Assembly (NCBI RefSeq): GCF_050624435.1
Contig: NC_134537.1
Location: forward strand, 124,906,086 to 124,970,085
Direction: 5' to 3'
Source of the DNA: Tenrec ecaudatus
Lineage: Eukaryota > Chordata > Mammalia > Afrosoricida > Tenrecidae
DNA length: 64,000 nt
Positions 1-10,559 of this stretch are shown in pieces. Numbering within the stretch: position 1 is the stretch's first letter; each line of letters starts with the position of its first letter. The notes beneath the pieces were generated by a model that did no database searches, was not told the DNA's origin, and was given only the letters and a program-made list of their open reading frames with translations. The position numbers were made by a program, and so were the translations under genes.

Positions 1-245
1 GTGTCAGTCTTCTAAGCAAGATAGATGCTAAAGATGATTTGGGGGAAGGACATATGGGAGCGAGTCCTGGATTTACCAACATGATTCGGAGAGCAAAGCG
101 CAATCAAAACAGTGACTCCTGCGGAGTTTTCCTGGGCCTTCCAATTCATGGCAAACAAGACCACTCAGAAGGTGGTGGGTAGAGACGGCTTGGGGGGAAT
201 TCCAAAAATCTACGTAGATTTTCTCCAAGTCCAGAGGCTTATTAG

Positions 246-430
246 TGAGAAGGAGCCCTGGTGACATAGTGGTTACATGTTGGGCTGCTAACCTCAAGGT
301 CAGCAGTTCAAAACTACCAGCCCGTTTACTATCATGAAGAATTAACAGTCTCAAAAACTCACCGGGCAGGTCTCTCTGTCCTGTAGGATCATAGTGAGTC
401 AGAATCAACTCTGTGGCAGTGAGTTTGGTT
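246..430 (+). mobile_element. AfroSINE copy
   Basis: The copy has the family layout: a tRNA-like head beginning 'ggagccctggtgacatagtg', a B-box-like 'gtcagcagttcaaaac', a 'ctaccagcc' block, and a tail reading 'gagtcagaatcaactctgtg'. The order and length (about 185 bp) are typical for the family. It is non-coding and was presumably mobilised by an RTE LINE. Confidence 0.85.
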
Positions 431-474
431 GTTGGTGAAAAGTTTTAAGACCATTGAAAACTGTACTGAGGAGA

Positions 475-525
475 AAAAGGCAAGGAAAGTTTTATATTTA
501 TATATATATATAAAACTTTCCTTGC

Positions 526-572
<47 letters not shown>
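475..572. repeat. Perfect 22-bp inverted repeat plus (TA)n tract
   Basis: Bases 475-496 and 509-530 are exact reverse complements around a short AT loop, and a pure (TA)n run of about 40 bp follows directly. The stem contains 'ggcaaggaaag', so it is not just TA alternation. It could form a strong hairpin or cruciform. An origin by fold-back or template switching at the TA tract is an inference. Confidence 0.85.
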
Positions 573-575
<3 letters not shown>

Positions 576-777
576 CACATTAATACACTCTTTGAAGATG
601 GTCCTGCAAGAATTCCCTTAGAAACTCTCACCCCATCCAGCCCAAGGCACTGCTTTTGCCCCTTCATACGTCTTTTTGATCCTGAGACTCAATGAACATT
701 TCAAAGAAACGTGATTTGAGTCCTTCCTGGTTGTTAGGTGCCCTTGCGTCCGTTCTGCCTCACCGAGATCCCCTGCA

Positions 778-1165
778 CAACAGAACGAAGCACCCCCCAG
801 TCCTGCACCAGCTCAAAATTGTTCTGTTTGAGCCCGTTTGGCAGCTGCCGTAGGCACCCACCTTGCTCAGGGTCTTCCTCTCTTCCCCCAACCTTCTAGT
901 GCTTCACCACAGTGATGTCCTTCTCCCGGGCTACTCTCCTAATAAGAGGCTCCAAAGGACTTGAGGTGGAGTCTGGCCATCCTCGATTCTAAGGAGCACT
1001 CTGGCTATGCTTCTTCCAACACAGCTTTGTTTGATCTTGTGCCAGCCCATGGTGCTTTCAATATTGCTCGACAGCACCATTTTCAAATGCATCGATTCGT
1101 CATCAGTCTGCCTTATTCAATGTCCCGCTTTCACGTGCGCATGAGGTTGAGTGCACCTGTCAGCG
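778..1165 (-). mobile_element. RTE/BovB-type LINE, 3' fragment
   Basis: Read on the minus strand this is the C-terminal reverse-transcriptase region of the RTE family seen many times in the window. Markers are 'gatgtccttctcccgggcta', 'ctaaggagcactctggctat' and the 'cgctttcacgtgcgcatgag' block. It is 5' truncated and no frame stays open. Confidence 0.75.
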
Positions 1166-1770
1166 TGTACCGAATCGGTAGAACAAACACCTGATTTTTA
1201 TTGAGTTCAGCAAACTGGTTGTTTGAATGGCACTTGTAATCAGGGTTCTCTCTAAGGTGGGTGGCTGGGGAGCTGCCCAATGTGGAAATCACAATTTTAC
1301 ATTCCTTACTCTTGTTTAACGTTCATGTTCTAAGCACCCGTAATGATGTTCATTCTGTCCATAGGTATAAAAAAGTTGACAGAACTATGTTGGTAATATT
1401 TATTCAATCTATAAAACTCATTATACTTTTGATGAAATGTTACATTTTTATTTCCTTGTATTTGTTACTTCAAATAAACATATAGGATAAAGAGAAAAAG
1501 TGCCAAACAACCGGAGGGTGGCATGCTGCCATTCATTTCAGCTTTGTATTACACCCCAAATTCCCACGAGATACTAGTGAATTACGGAAAGGGTTCAAAG
1601 GACTAAAAATATTGTCCAAACAATTCAAAGATGAGCATGGTATGTTTAGAGAAGAAAAGTCACTTGTTTCTAATATATCAAAAAATGTCTTTGTCTAATT
1701 GGCCGACCTCTAAAGAAATGGGATCCTACTCTTATAGTGAAAAGATGGTTATGATACCCCTGCCCCAAGA
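1166..1770. other. Unassigned, no gene seen
   Basis: AT-rich sequence without recognisable repeat hallmarks. The open frames here are under 80 codons and look random. It may be unique DNA or very old repeat. Confidence 0.4.
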
Positions 1771-3686
1771 AGAATTTATTTAAGAGGACAGCACTGAAGC
1801 TGCAGCTCAGGGAGAGAGACATGTCTGATCAGAGCACACGGGAGCAAATGAAGAGAGAGGAAGAGAGAGTGGAGCACATCCTGGCCCACCAAGCCTTGAG
1901 GACGATATTCCCGCTCAGAGCAGCCAAACCATAGAGAAGACCATTTGGTCGGCCCCACTATAAGACATAACATCCCTCACTGACCCATAGCCCTACAGGG
2001 GACAACATTGGAGACAGTGTGGGAATTCCGCCCGATCTGATCCCACCACACCAAGGCAAAACACTAAAGACGTGCAACAGAAAAGCAAGGGGAACAGAGC
2101 AACAAAGTCCCCAGGGAATACCAAAAATAGATTTTGGGGCCAGGGCTTGGCACTCTATCAGACCCAACCAGAAAATACTCCTAAAGGCCAACAAACAGTC
2201 CTTGAACTAACTACAAGCTTTTCTTTCTTGTTGTGTTTTGTTTTGTTGTCGTTGGCTTACTGGTGTTGTCGTTGTCTTGTTTTCTTTTGTTGCTTGGTTT
2301 TGCTCTGTCTTGTTTTTGTGCATGTTATAATCTCCGCTGTCTAAATAAAATAGGCAGAATGAACAATCTGGAGGAGAAACTCACGGGACCGATAATCCCG
2401 GGGTGACATGGGAGAGGGGGAGGTGAGGGGAAAAGTAATGGTGGTGACAAAAGCAGGGACAAGAGAACAACAAGTGATCCAAATTGGGGTGAGGAGGGTG
2501 TAGGAGGCCTGGTAGGGCATGATCAAGGGTAATGTAACCAAGAGGAATTACTGAAACCCAAATGAAGGCTGAACATGATAGTGGGACAAGAGTAAAGTAA
2601 AAGGAAATAGAGGAAAGAGCTAGGAGGCAAAGGGTATATATAGAGGTCTAAATAAAGGCATGTATATATGTAAAAATATTTATATATGAGGATGTGGAAA
2701 TAGATCTGTGTGTATATATTGATAGGTTTAGTATGAAGGTAGCAGATGGACATTGGGCTTCCACTCAAGTATTCCCTCAATGAAAGAATATTTCCTTCTA
2801 TTAAACTGGCATTCCATTATTCTCAGCTTTCCGACATGATCGCTGAAGACAAAGTGGGTGCATAAGCAAATGTGAAGAAAGCTGATGGTGGCCGGCTATC
2901 AAAAGATATAACATCTGTGGTCTTAAAGGCTTGAAGGTAAACAAGAAGTCATCTAGCTCAGAAGCAACAAAGTCCACATGGAAGAAGCACACCAGCCTGT
3001 GTGATCATGAGGTGTTGATGGGATCAGGAATCAGGCATCAAAGACCCAGAATAAAAAATCATATCAATGTGAATGAGGGGGCATGCTGAGTGGAGACCCA
3101 AAGCCCATCTGGAGACAATTGGACATCCCCCTACAGAAGGGTCACAAGGAAGAGACGAGCCAGTCAGTGTGCAGTATAGCACCAAAGAAACAAACAACGT
3201 TCTTCCAGTTCTTTAATGCTTCCAGCTCCCCATCATCAAGACCCCAATTCTACCTTACAAATCCAACTAGACCAGAGCACGTACATGGGTACAGATAAGA
3301 GCTGGAAACACAGGGAATCCAGGACAGATGAACCCCTCAGGATCAATAATGAGAGACAGAATACCAGGAGGGGAAGGGGAGGTTGGGGGGTGAAAGGGAG
3401 AACCGATCACAATGATCTACATATAACCCCCTCCCAGGGGCATGGACAATAGTAAAGTGGGTCAAGGGAGATGTCACAGTGTAAGACATGAAAAAATAAT
3501 AATAATTTATAAATTATCAAGGTTTCATGTGGAAGGGAAGGGAAAAATGAGGAGCTGATACCAAGGGCTCAAGTAAAAAGAAAATGTTTTGAAAATGATG
3601 ATGACAACAAATGTACAAATGTGCTTGACAGAATGGATGGATGGATGGATTGTGATAAGAGCTGTACTAAAATGATTTTTTAAAAG
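1771..3686 (+). mobile_element. Young poly(A) LINE 3' end (probable L1 3' UTR), longest plus copy
   Basis: About 1.9 kb of non-coding sequence that recurs through the window, always anchored at its 3' end. In order it carries a head with 'cagctcagggagagag', a T/G-rich stretch near 2210-2330, a G-rich purine block at 2400-2520, a 'gcataagcaaatgtg' region near 2860, a second G-rich block at 3365-3400, and a terminal 'gtgataagagctgtactaaaatgatttttt' type end. The 3' anchoring, A-rich end and G-rich 3' UTR fit an L1. No ORF2 is visible upstream, so a non-autonomous passenger remains possible. Confidence 0.7.
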
Positions 3687-3944
3687 ATGCAATATGGGAT
3701 ATCTTAAATAACAGTTTTATTCTTTTCTGTCAGGTATTATTTAACATTTTATTAATATTCAAACTTTTCTTTATAGTTGAGTTTTGTGTACCTCTTATTC
3801 TTACCAAAGTATTAATTACATATGAAATAATAGACTAGTTTCTGGTTGATAATTTATTTATACTGAAAACAGCCATTAGGGCAGTGAACCCATTGTTAAA
3901 TTATTTGAATCCTACCCCGGCTTAGTTCGCAAAATAACATCCAT

Positions 3945-5350
3945 GCTTTCCTTGGTCAGCAGATTTACCCAATGCCGTGCACCCTTTAATGACTTGACTG
4001 CTGCTTCCCTGAGCACTGGTTGTGGATATTAGCAAGATGAGACCCTTCACAGCTTCAATCTTTTCCCCGTTTCCTAGATGCTATTTATTGGTCCAGTTGT
4101 GAGGATTTGGGTTTTCTTTACATTAAGTTGTTCATGAGTCTTCCTCCAATCCTGAAGCTGCGTTCTTCATCTATATTATGATCTAGCTTCTCTAATTGTT
4201 CACAGATTGAATAGGTATGATGAAAGGATACAACCCTGACACATATTTTTCTTGAATGTAAGCCAGGCCGTAGTCCAGTGTTCTGTTTGTACAACGGCCT
4301 CTTGATACAGGTACAAGTTCCATATGAGCACAATCAAGGGTCTGGAATTGCGATTCGTCTTAAGGTTATCCGTAGTTTGCGAGGAGCCACACAATCAACG
4401 GCTCTGTATAAAACACAAGTAAACATCTGCCTGGTCTTCTCTGCTTTCAGCCAAGGGCCATCTGCCATCAGGAATGATGTACTTTGTTCCACATCCTCTT
4501 CTGAATCGGATCGGAACCTCTGGCATCTCCCTGTCAATGCCACGACTGTTGTATCTGTTGTTGAATGATCTTCAGCAAAACTTATTTGGATGTGACATCA
4601 ATGAAATTCTACAGTTTGCACATTTGGTTGGGTCACCTTTCTTTGGAATGGACACAAATATGGATCTTTTCCAATCAGTTGATTCAATAGCTGTCCTAAA
4701 CTTCTTGGCATCGATGAGTGGGTGCTTCCAGTCCTTTATCAGCTTATTGAAACATTGCAATTGGTATTCGGCAAGTTTTGTCGTTCAGAAACACATTCTT
4801 GGTTTTGACTACTGCCCTCAGTGCAGCTTAAACTGCTTCCCCTAGTACCATTGGTCCTTGCTCAGATGCTAACTGGTTCAGTGTTTGCTAGTTCCTTTGA
4901 GTGTAGTGATTCTGTGTAGTCTTTCCATCCTCTTTTTGATGGTTCCCGCATTCTTCAATATTTTGCCATTGAACCCTGAAAAATTTCAACTCAAGGCTTG
5001 AATTTTTTCTTCAGTTACTTCCATTTAAGATATGCTGAGCCTGCTCTTCCTTTTTCACTCTAAGTCTTTGCGCAGTTCATTAAAGTCCTTCGTTGTCTCC
5101 AGGAGTTGCTGTTTGAAGTGGTTTGTTCAGCTCTTTGACTTCATTTTTCCATTTGCCTGGCTGCTCTGCAATTAAGAACAAGCTTCAGATTCTCTTCTGA
5201 TATCCACTTTGATCTTTTCTTTCCTGCTTCATATTAATTTTTTGTCTTACATGCTTTTTCTTACTGATTCACCTAGAAAGTCATCGGTCTTGCAACATTC
5301 TATCAGATGATCACCAGCTTCATTCCTGTCACCCTGTCATGCCTGACCTC
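3945..5350 (-). mobile_element. RTE/BovB-type LINE, long reverse-transcriptase fragment
   Basis: The longest RTE piece here. Minus-strand frames show broken RT domain blocks: 'DWKRSIFVSIPKKGDPTKC' near 4690-4640, a 'YRAVDCVAPRKLRITL' block near 4400 (the finger/palm region normally reading like AFDCVDHNKLW), and 'QGCILSSYLFNL' near 4210. Several frameshifts and stops break it, so it is a fossil. The 5' part near 5270-5350 reaches the endonuclease-RT linker. Confidence 0.85.
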
Positions 5351-5879
5351 TGCCTTGTGGCGATTGGCTGTGGGCTCAGGTGGAGTTGGATTCGCCATTT
5401 TGATGGGGTAGTAATCAAAGACTGCAAAATTCTTTATGGGAGAGTTAGCAAGTTAGAATCACCACATACAGATATTAATAGGCCTTGAGAAACACTTGCT
5501 TCCACATTTTCCTACTGTTGTTTAATAAAGGTTGCCATGATTTTGAAGCAATACTTTTTGAATTAACCTCAAGATGGGACAACAAAGACGCAAAGAAGGC
5601 AATAGCTTCTCTTAGGTTCCTTAGTCATGGAGTGGTGGGCTTGGGCTTTAAGCCAAGCTGATATGTCTTCAGATCGCAACCCATTTTTTCCGTCTGTTTG
5701 GATTAGCTAACCAGCCACTGATGTGTGGCTTTTCCAGAGAATCTTCTAATGTGCCTCTTAAAAAAAATAATAATTAGCATTTGTAGCAATTATAGATTGA
5801 TGCATAACAAACTGGCTAAATTTTATAGCTGAAACAATATTGTTGCTCAGTTTGTGTAAATAGAATGCGGACACGTCTC
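5351..5879. other. Unassigned, no gene seen
   Basis: No SINE, LINE or LTR hallmark could be recognised with confidence. No coding frame is supported. Confidence 0.35.
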
Positions 5880-6575
5880 ACACCTATGGCTCCTGAGGAT
5901 TGTGTCAAACAAGGGCTGGGGAATTCACTTCCAAATTGAGGATATGGCCCCGGGACCACATCTGACTTTGGACTACTCAAAGGAGAAGGAGAATCCAGCT
6001 CCACACCAGCCCGTGGCCAATTGCCGGCAGGCAGGCAGGCATGCCTCCATCTTTCCTTACCTTAGTCTGACCCCAGCCATCCTTCCCACAGCACTCTACT
6101 TCTCTAACTCAGAGTCAATACTCACGATTATGGGGGCTTCTTAGGGGGCACACAGGTTACAAAATGTCAAGAATGCAGTATGTTGGTTGTTTTGGTTTTT
6201 TTTTTTTTTTTGTCTGAAGCACCTCTCTTCAATCATGCTGCCAGGCATGCCCCTCTCCGGTCCTGGCCTCTCTGCCATGTGGTCCTTTGGCCTCTGCCTT
6301 GTTCCAGGCACCGTAGGGCCTGTCATCTGTCTCATAGTCAATGTTGCTTCTCTGCTCTGTCTTATGATCTCAGTGCTGAGGCCTCTGGGGATCACATGCA
6401 CACTGTGCTGATGGCATATCTTTCTTTATGGTCATAGGATTCCTCTCTCCCTGCTTCTGAGATGGCTTACTTATACCTAGTGCCTTGGCAAAACTGACCA
6501 CTCCCTCCCTATTTGCATGGTTCCACCCAATCACTTGGTGGGATCCTCAAAGCCACTTTTCTGTCATTTTGTCCT
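5880..6575. repeat. Unnamed dispersed repeat, family Z (copy 1)
   Basis: This stretch resembles 18880-19440 block by block. Shared pieces include 'gagaaggagaatccagctcc' against 'gaaggagaatccaaggcc', the 'ccacaccag' and 'actctacttc' blocks, and later 'ctggcctctctgccatgtgg' against 'cttggcctctcagccacatg'. The order is conserved. Length and absence of ORFs would fit an old LTR or medium-reiterated element. The family is not recognised. Confidence 0.45.
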
Positions 6576-7128
6576 ACTGTGGTGGCTTGTGTATTGCTGT
6601 GATGCTGGACGTTACATCTCTGATATTTAAAAACCAGCAGGGTTTCCCAAAGTGAACAGGTTTCAACAGAGCGTTCAGTCTAACGACAGATTACAAAACG
6701 GAAATCATCTGTCCACACCCAAGGAACTGCCACAGAAAGTCTTCTGTGTAGCAGCGGGACATTGCTAGATGCTGAAAACTTCAAGAATAGACGCAGAGCA
6801 CTGTCAAAGACAGTGCCAGAAGATAAGTCCCTCAGGTCAGAAGGCACTCAAAATATGACCGAGGAAAAGCTGCCTTCTCCAAGTAGAGTGAACCATAATG
6901 ATGTGGATGGAGTAACGCCTTCAAGACCTTCACTTGCTGATGAGCTATGACTTAAAATGGGAAGAAACAGCTGCACACATCCATTAATAATTTTAAATCG
7001 GAATATATGAAGTATGGATCTAGGAAAATTGGACATCATCAAAAATGAAATGTAACTCATAAAAATTGATATCCCAGGCATTACTAGGCTGAAATGGACT
7101 AGTATTGGACACTGTGCCTCAGACAACC
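6576..7128 (+). mobile_element. RTE/BovB-type LINE, 5' region (left part)
   Basis: Plus-strand RTE 5' region: 'ggtggcttgtgtattgctgt', then 'agtagagtgaaccataatga', then 'cacatccattaataattt' and 'aaaattggacatcatcaaaa', which lead into the apurinic endonuclease domain. It is interrupted at 7129 by a solo LTR and resumes at 7615. Confidence 0.75.
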
Positions 7129-7614
7129 TGTGTTAGACAGGGTTCTCTAGAGAGACAAACCAGATTGCTAGTAATTATATAAAAATATATTTATAAAGAT
7201 AGATATATAATACAAGAAATGAACCATTAAATTATATACAGATAGATAATACAAGAAATTAACAGTTAAATTATAAAGCAGTGAGACACTAGCAATCCTT
7301 TAAGGCTTGAGAGCCGCCAGTTGCCAGTCCCGTTCTGTTGAGAGAGCTGGGCTATATATACCCAGGCAGCAAACAGCAAGGCAAGTCACCAACTGTCGGT
7401 TCCCAGCTCCAGAAACAAACATTCCAATCATGTGGGCTTAAAGGGACCTCAACTTACAGCGACACAGTCCACAGGCTAGGCGTCCCACAGGTAGTGTACC
7501 CCTTTAAACTGAGGCACAGAACAAGCTAGGCGAGGCTCACCAAGCCATTTATCCCTCTGTCCTTCAGTTAATCCTACTTGTGTTTATCGGCCAGACTGGC
7601 AATAAACTATTGCA
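7129..7614 (-). mobile_element. Solo LTR-like element, family X, inserted in RTE
   Basis: A 486-bp insert with TG...CA ends lies inside the RTE copy and is flanked by identical 5-bp duplications, caacc at 7124-7128 and 7615-7619. That is the signature of LTR retrotransposon integration. It starts 'tgtgttagacagggttctct' on the plus strand, but the internal AATAAA order seen in the copy at 42738 places its sense on the minus strand. Similar copies lie near 40.3, 42.7, 56.7 and 59.7 kb. No internal genes remain. Confidence 0.6.
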
Positions 7615-8140
7615 CAACCATATGGTTTCCTGGCCAGGAATGACAGAGCCAAGAGGAATGGCATCTCATTCATCTTCAAAAAGGGCAATCCAATCCAAAT
7701 GCTCTCTGAAGTACAATACTGTCTGTGGTAGGATAACATCTACCTTCATAAGGGAAATCTAGTCAATACAACTCTTACTGAAAATATTCACCAACTGCTC
7801 AAGCTAGTGATGTAGACATTGAATTTCACCACATTTCCAATCTGAAATGGACCAAACATACAATCAAGATGCATTGGTGACATATTGGCAATTGGGATGC
7901 AAAATTTTGAAACAAGGAAGAAGGAACGGTATTTAGAAAAAAATGACCATGGCGATAGAAACAAAGCTAGAGATCACATGATAGATTTTTGCAAGACCAA
8001 CAATCTCTTCATCACAAATACCCTTTTCAACAATAGTTGGAAGGCTAATATAGGGGCGGGTACCCAAAACACTGGGCAAAGCGTAGCTTTCATAGTACAT
8101 ATTTTCCTGCTAGACACAGCATGAAGCAACTTGCTGAGTT
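7615..8140 (+). mobile_element. RTE/BovB-type LINE, endonuclease region (right part)
   Basis: This continues the copy at 6576 after the LTR. 'gccaggaatgacagagccaa' and 'caatcaagatgcattggtga' match the endonuclease part of other RTE copies, and an open stretch reads 'DHMIDFCKTNNLFITNTLF', the conserved DWN...FC...TNTFF segment. Stops and a lost DWN motif show it is dead. Confidence 0.75.
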
Positions 8141-8159
8141 AGTGTACTCAGTGGCATTA

Positions 8160-8925
8160 CCTGGGAAAGTTCTGTCTGGTCACAGTGAATTTTTCATGAA
8201 AGGATTTTGCTTGAACCTTGTTTTTTTGTGATGGCAAATTTAAGAGAACAGTGCGTGGCTGTGGAATTTTGTTTCCTGTTGGGAAAAAATGCCGCAGAAA
8301 CTGCTGTGATGTTGAACACGGTTTATACGGACAGTGCTATGGGAAAAATTCAAGTGTATGAGTGGTTTTCTCATTTCAAAAGAGGTGAAATGTCAATTGA
8401 GGACAAACCTTGTTCTGGACATCAATTTCCCCAATAGATGAAAATGTCAGTTCGCAGTGCATTTGGAGTTCATTCCACCCGATTAGGCTGCTAATCAAGC
8501 TTTCTATTTAGAGGCTCTGAAAAGATTGTGTAACTGTGCAACAAAAAAGGCTTGATTCGTGGCACAAGGGGGACTGGTTTTACCACTACAATAATGCACC
8601 AGCTCACAGCCATGTGAGCATATCAGTTTTGGGCAAAAAACACTATGCCTCTCTTGCCCCACACAAGTGACTCACCTGATCTCACTCCATGTGACCTCTT
8701 TTTGTTTCCACAAATGTAGAGGGACATGAAAGGACAGTAATTTGACGACAAAAGAAAGGTGAAGAAAAACAAGGGAGGTGCTGTCAGCAGCCATCCAAAC
8801 AGATGAGTTTGAAAAATGTTTCCAAGAATGAAATCACAGATTTGACTAATATATTAAGTGTAATGGAGAGTACTTTGAAGGTGATAAGGTTGTTTTTGAA
8901 AAAAATTTAAATACATCGCTTAAAA
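8160..8925 (+). pseudogene. Mariner-family transposase relic, internally deleted
   Basis: An open frame from 8207 encodes the N-terminal helix-turn-helix part of a mariner transposase, with the typical 'FCFLLGKNAAETAVMLN' and 'QVYEWFSHFKRGEMSIEDKP' segments. The frame stops near 8437. About half the catalytic domain is missing, and sequence resumes near 8480 with 'GDWFYHYNNAPAHSH', which holds the second catalytic aspartate region (normally HDNAPAH, here NN). It then continues through a broken SPDL...CDLF block near 8670 and a 'MKRDMKGQ'-like block near 8725. No terminal inverted repeats could be assigned. A second relic is at 36020. Confidence 0.85.
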
Positions 8926-8937
8926 AAAATTCCTCCC

Positions 8938-9385
8938 CAGAAGAATTCAGCTCAGGGAGAGGGACATGTATGATCAGAGCACATAGGAGCAAACGAAGGA
9001 GGAGAGAGAGAGAGTGGAGCACATCCTGGCCCACCAAGGCCTGAGGACGATATTCCTGCTCACAGCAGCCAATGCACAGAGAGGACCATAGGGTCGGCCC
9101 TATCAAGAGACACGACATCCACCACTGACACATAGCACCACGGGGGAACAACACTGGAGACACAGTGTGGGAATTATGCCCGATCTGATCCCACCACACC
9201 GAGGCAAACACTAAGGGCGTGCAACAGAACAGCAAGAGGAGCAGAGCAAGGAAGTCCCAAGGGAATACCAAAAATAGACTTTGGGGCCAGGGCATGGCAC
9301 CTCATCAAACTCGACCTGAAAACACTCCTAAAAGTCAACAAACAGACCTTGAACTATTTATAAGCTTTTCTTTTTTTGGGGGGGG
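8938..9385 (+). mobile_element. Young LINE 3' end family, head segment only
   Basis: This aligns with 1785-2215 of the long copy: 'cagctcagggagagggacat', 'gcacatcctggcccaccaag', 'gggaataccaaaaatagact' and 'tgaactatttataagctttt'. It stops at a T/G-rich run and lacks the whole 3' half, unlike nearly all other copies. Deletion or an internal 3' priming event are both possible. Confidence 0.75.
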
Positions 9386-9396
9386 GGTGTTATACA

Positions 9397-9572
9397 TTTT
9401 GGTGTTAAATGCAAGGTTAGCAGTTCAAAACCACCAGCCGTTTTGCAAGAGCAAAATGCAGCTTTCTACTCCCAAAAAGAGTTACAGACTCAGCAACTCC
9501 CAAGGGCAGTTTTGCCCTGTCCTATAGGGTCACTATGAGTCAGCACCAATTGGATGGCAGTGAAAGTGAATG
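9397..9572 (+). mobile_element. AfroSINE copy
   Basis: 'ggttagcagttcaaaaccac' (B-box region) through 'cctatagggtcactatgagt' and 'caattggatggcag'. The 5' head is degraded. Confidence 0.8.
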
Positions 9573-9689
9573 GTAAGACTTCCTGGTTATTTTTCAAGGG
9601 AAAGTATTTAACATTCATTAGCTATTTCACTCTTATAGAACTCAGTAAAGAAGAACCAATTCAAAAGAAAAAGGTATCTAAGTTTAAGA

Positions 9690-10005
9690 CTCAACAAGGA
9701 GGGTCAATTATTACTCTATTTTTTCCAATGAGAAAACTGAGGTTCACAAATGGTCCTGACCTAAGGTCATATCATACACCGTCAAAGCCATTGAGTCATT
9801 TCTGACTCATACAACCCTATAGAGCAGAGTAGAAGGGCCCCTATGTGTTTCCAAGACTATACCTCTTTACAGGAGTAGAAAGCTTCATCTTTCTCCTGCG
9901 CAGTGGCTGGTGGATTTTGAACTGCTGCCCTTAGCGGCCCGATTCGGCATAAAACCAGGATTTGAACTAGACCTGTGATTCTGGAGAGAATGCCTTTTTA
10001 GCCTG
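9690..10005 (-). mobile_element. MIR element split by an AfroSINE
   Basis: Left part 9690-9778 carries 'gagaaaactgaggttcacaa' and 'cctaaggtcat', the conserved core and tail of MIR. Right part 9946-10005 carries 'ccaggatttgaactagacct', the other end of a minus-strand MIR. The AfroSINE at 9779-9945 lies between them, so the SINE inserted into the older MIR. Confidence 0.65.
9779..9945 (-). mobile_element. AfroSINE copy inside a MIR
   Basis: Minus-strand order: tail 'cattgagtcatttctgactc', 'ccctatagagcagagtagaa', box region 'ggtggattttgaactgctgc'. It is truncated at the tRNA-like head. Confidence 0.8.
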
Positions 10006-10209
10006 TAAAAGAACTAAGCACATGCAGGGCGGGGGTGGGGAAGTACTACTCATTCCTTCAAAGTAAATGCTTGCACCAATTTACTTTAAAGTACTCCTGA
10101 AACACAACAAAGAGTTGCTTGGATATGTAATCAAATAAGAAAGGCTTAAACCCATCTCAAATGTTCTGGTGAGAACACTTATCGCACTGTTCTCAATCTT
10201 GAAGTTCAA

Positions 10210-10557
10210 CTATAAGTGGGACTTTGTGAAGGATGACAGAGCACTGTAAATAAATTCGGCGACAGCATTTCTCAACATGCCTGGAGTCACTGTCTGCCAT
10301 TCGTGCTGAGCAAAGAGGGTCTTGCTTAAGTTGCTCTTGTCCAAGTTTATCAATTCTGATACAGCAGAAGGCCAGACAATGTCTCTGAGCCTGGTGGTCT
10401 TCACATTGACATTTCTGTTCATGCCACATAGTGCTTTCCAAAGATAATTGCTACAACACGTGCCATTCACACCGTCTTCTATAGCATGGCCCAGCCACTT
10501 CCCATCAAGAAGAGGTAGTGTGTATCCCCCACCCCCACCCCGCTCCCTAGACTCTAA
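10210..10557 (-). pseudogene. Coding-like ORF of unknown family (exon or retropseudogene)
   Basis: A 115-codon minus-strand frame is open from just inside 10557 to a stop at 10210-10212. From about 10520 down it reads like real protein, with a balanced composition and segments such as 'PLLDGKWLGHAIEDG', 'NYLWKALCGMN' and 'HEWQTVTPGMLRNAVAEF'. It has none of the repeat hallmarks seen around it. The first codons lie in a G-rich run and look non-coding, and the ATG choices are weak. It could be a last exon, a processed pseudogene fragment or chance. I do not recognise the family. There is no clear poly(A) tail downstream on the minus strand. Confidence 0.35.
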
Positions 10558-10559
10558 TC

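Noticed and set aside
529..572. TA tract as a promoter TATA region
   Set aside because: It is a pure microsatellite with no nearby transcription unit.
8846..9295. 149-codon minus-strand ORF
   Set aside because: It is the antisense of a LINE 3' end fragment and the mariner edge.
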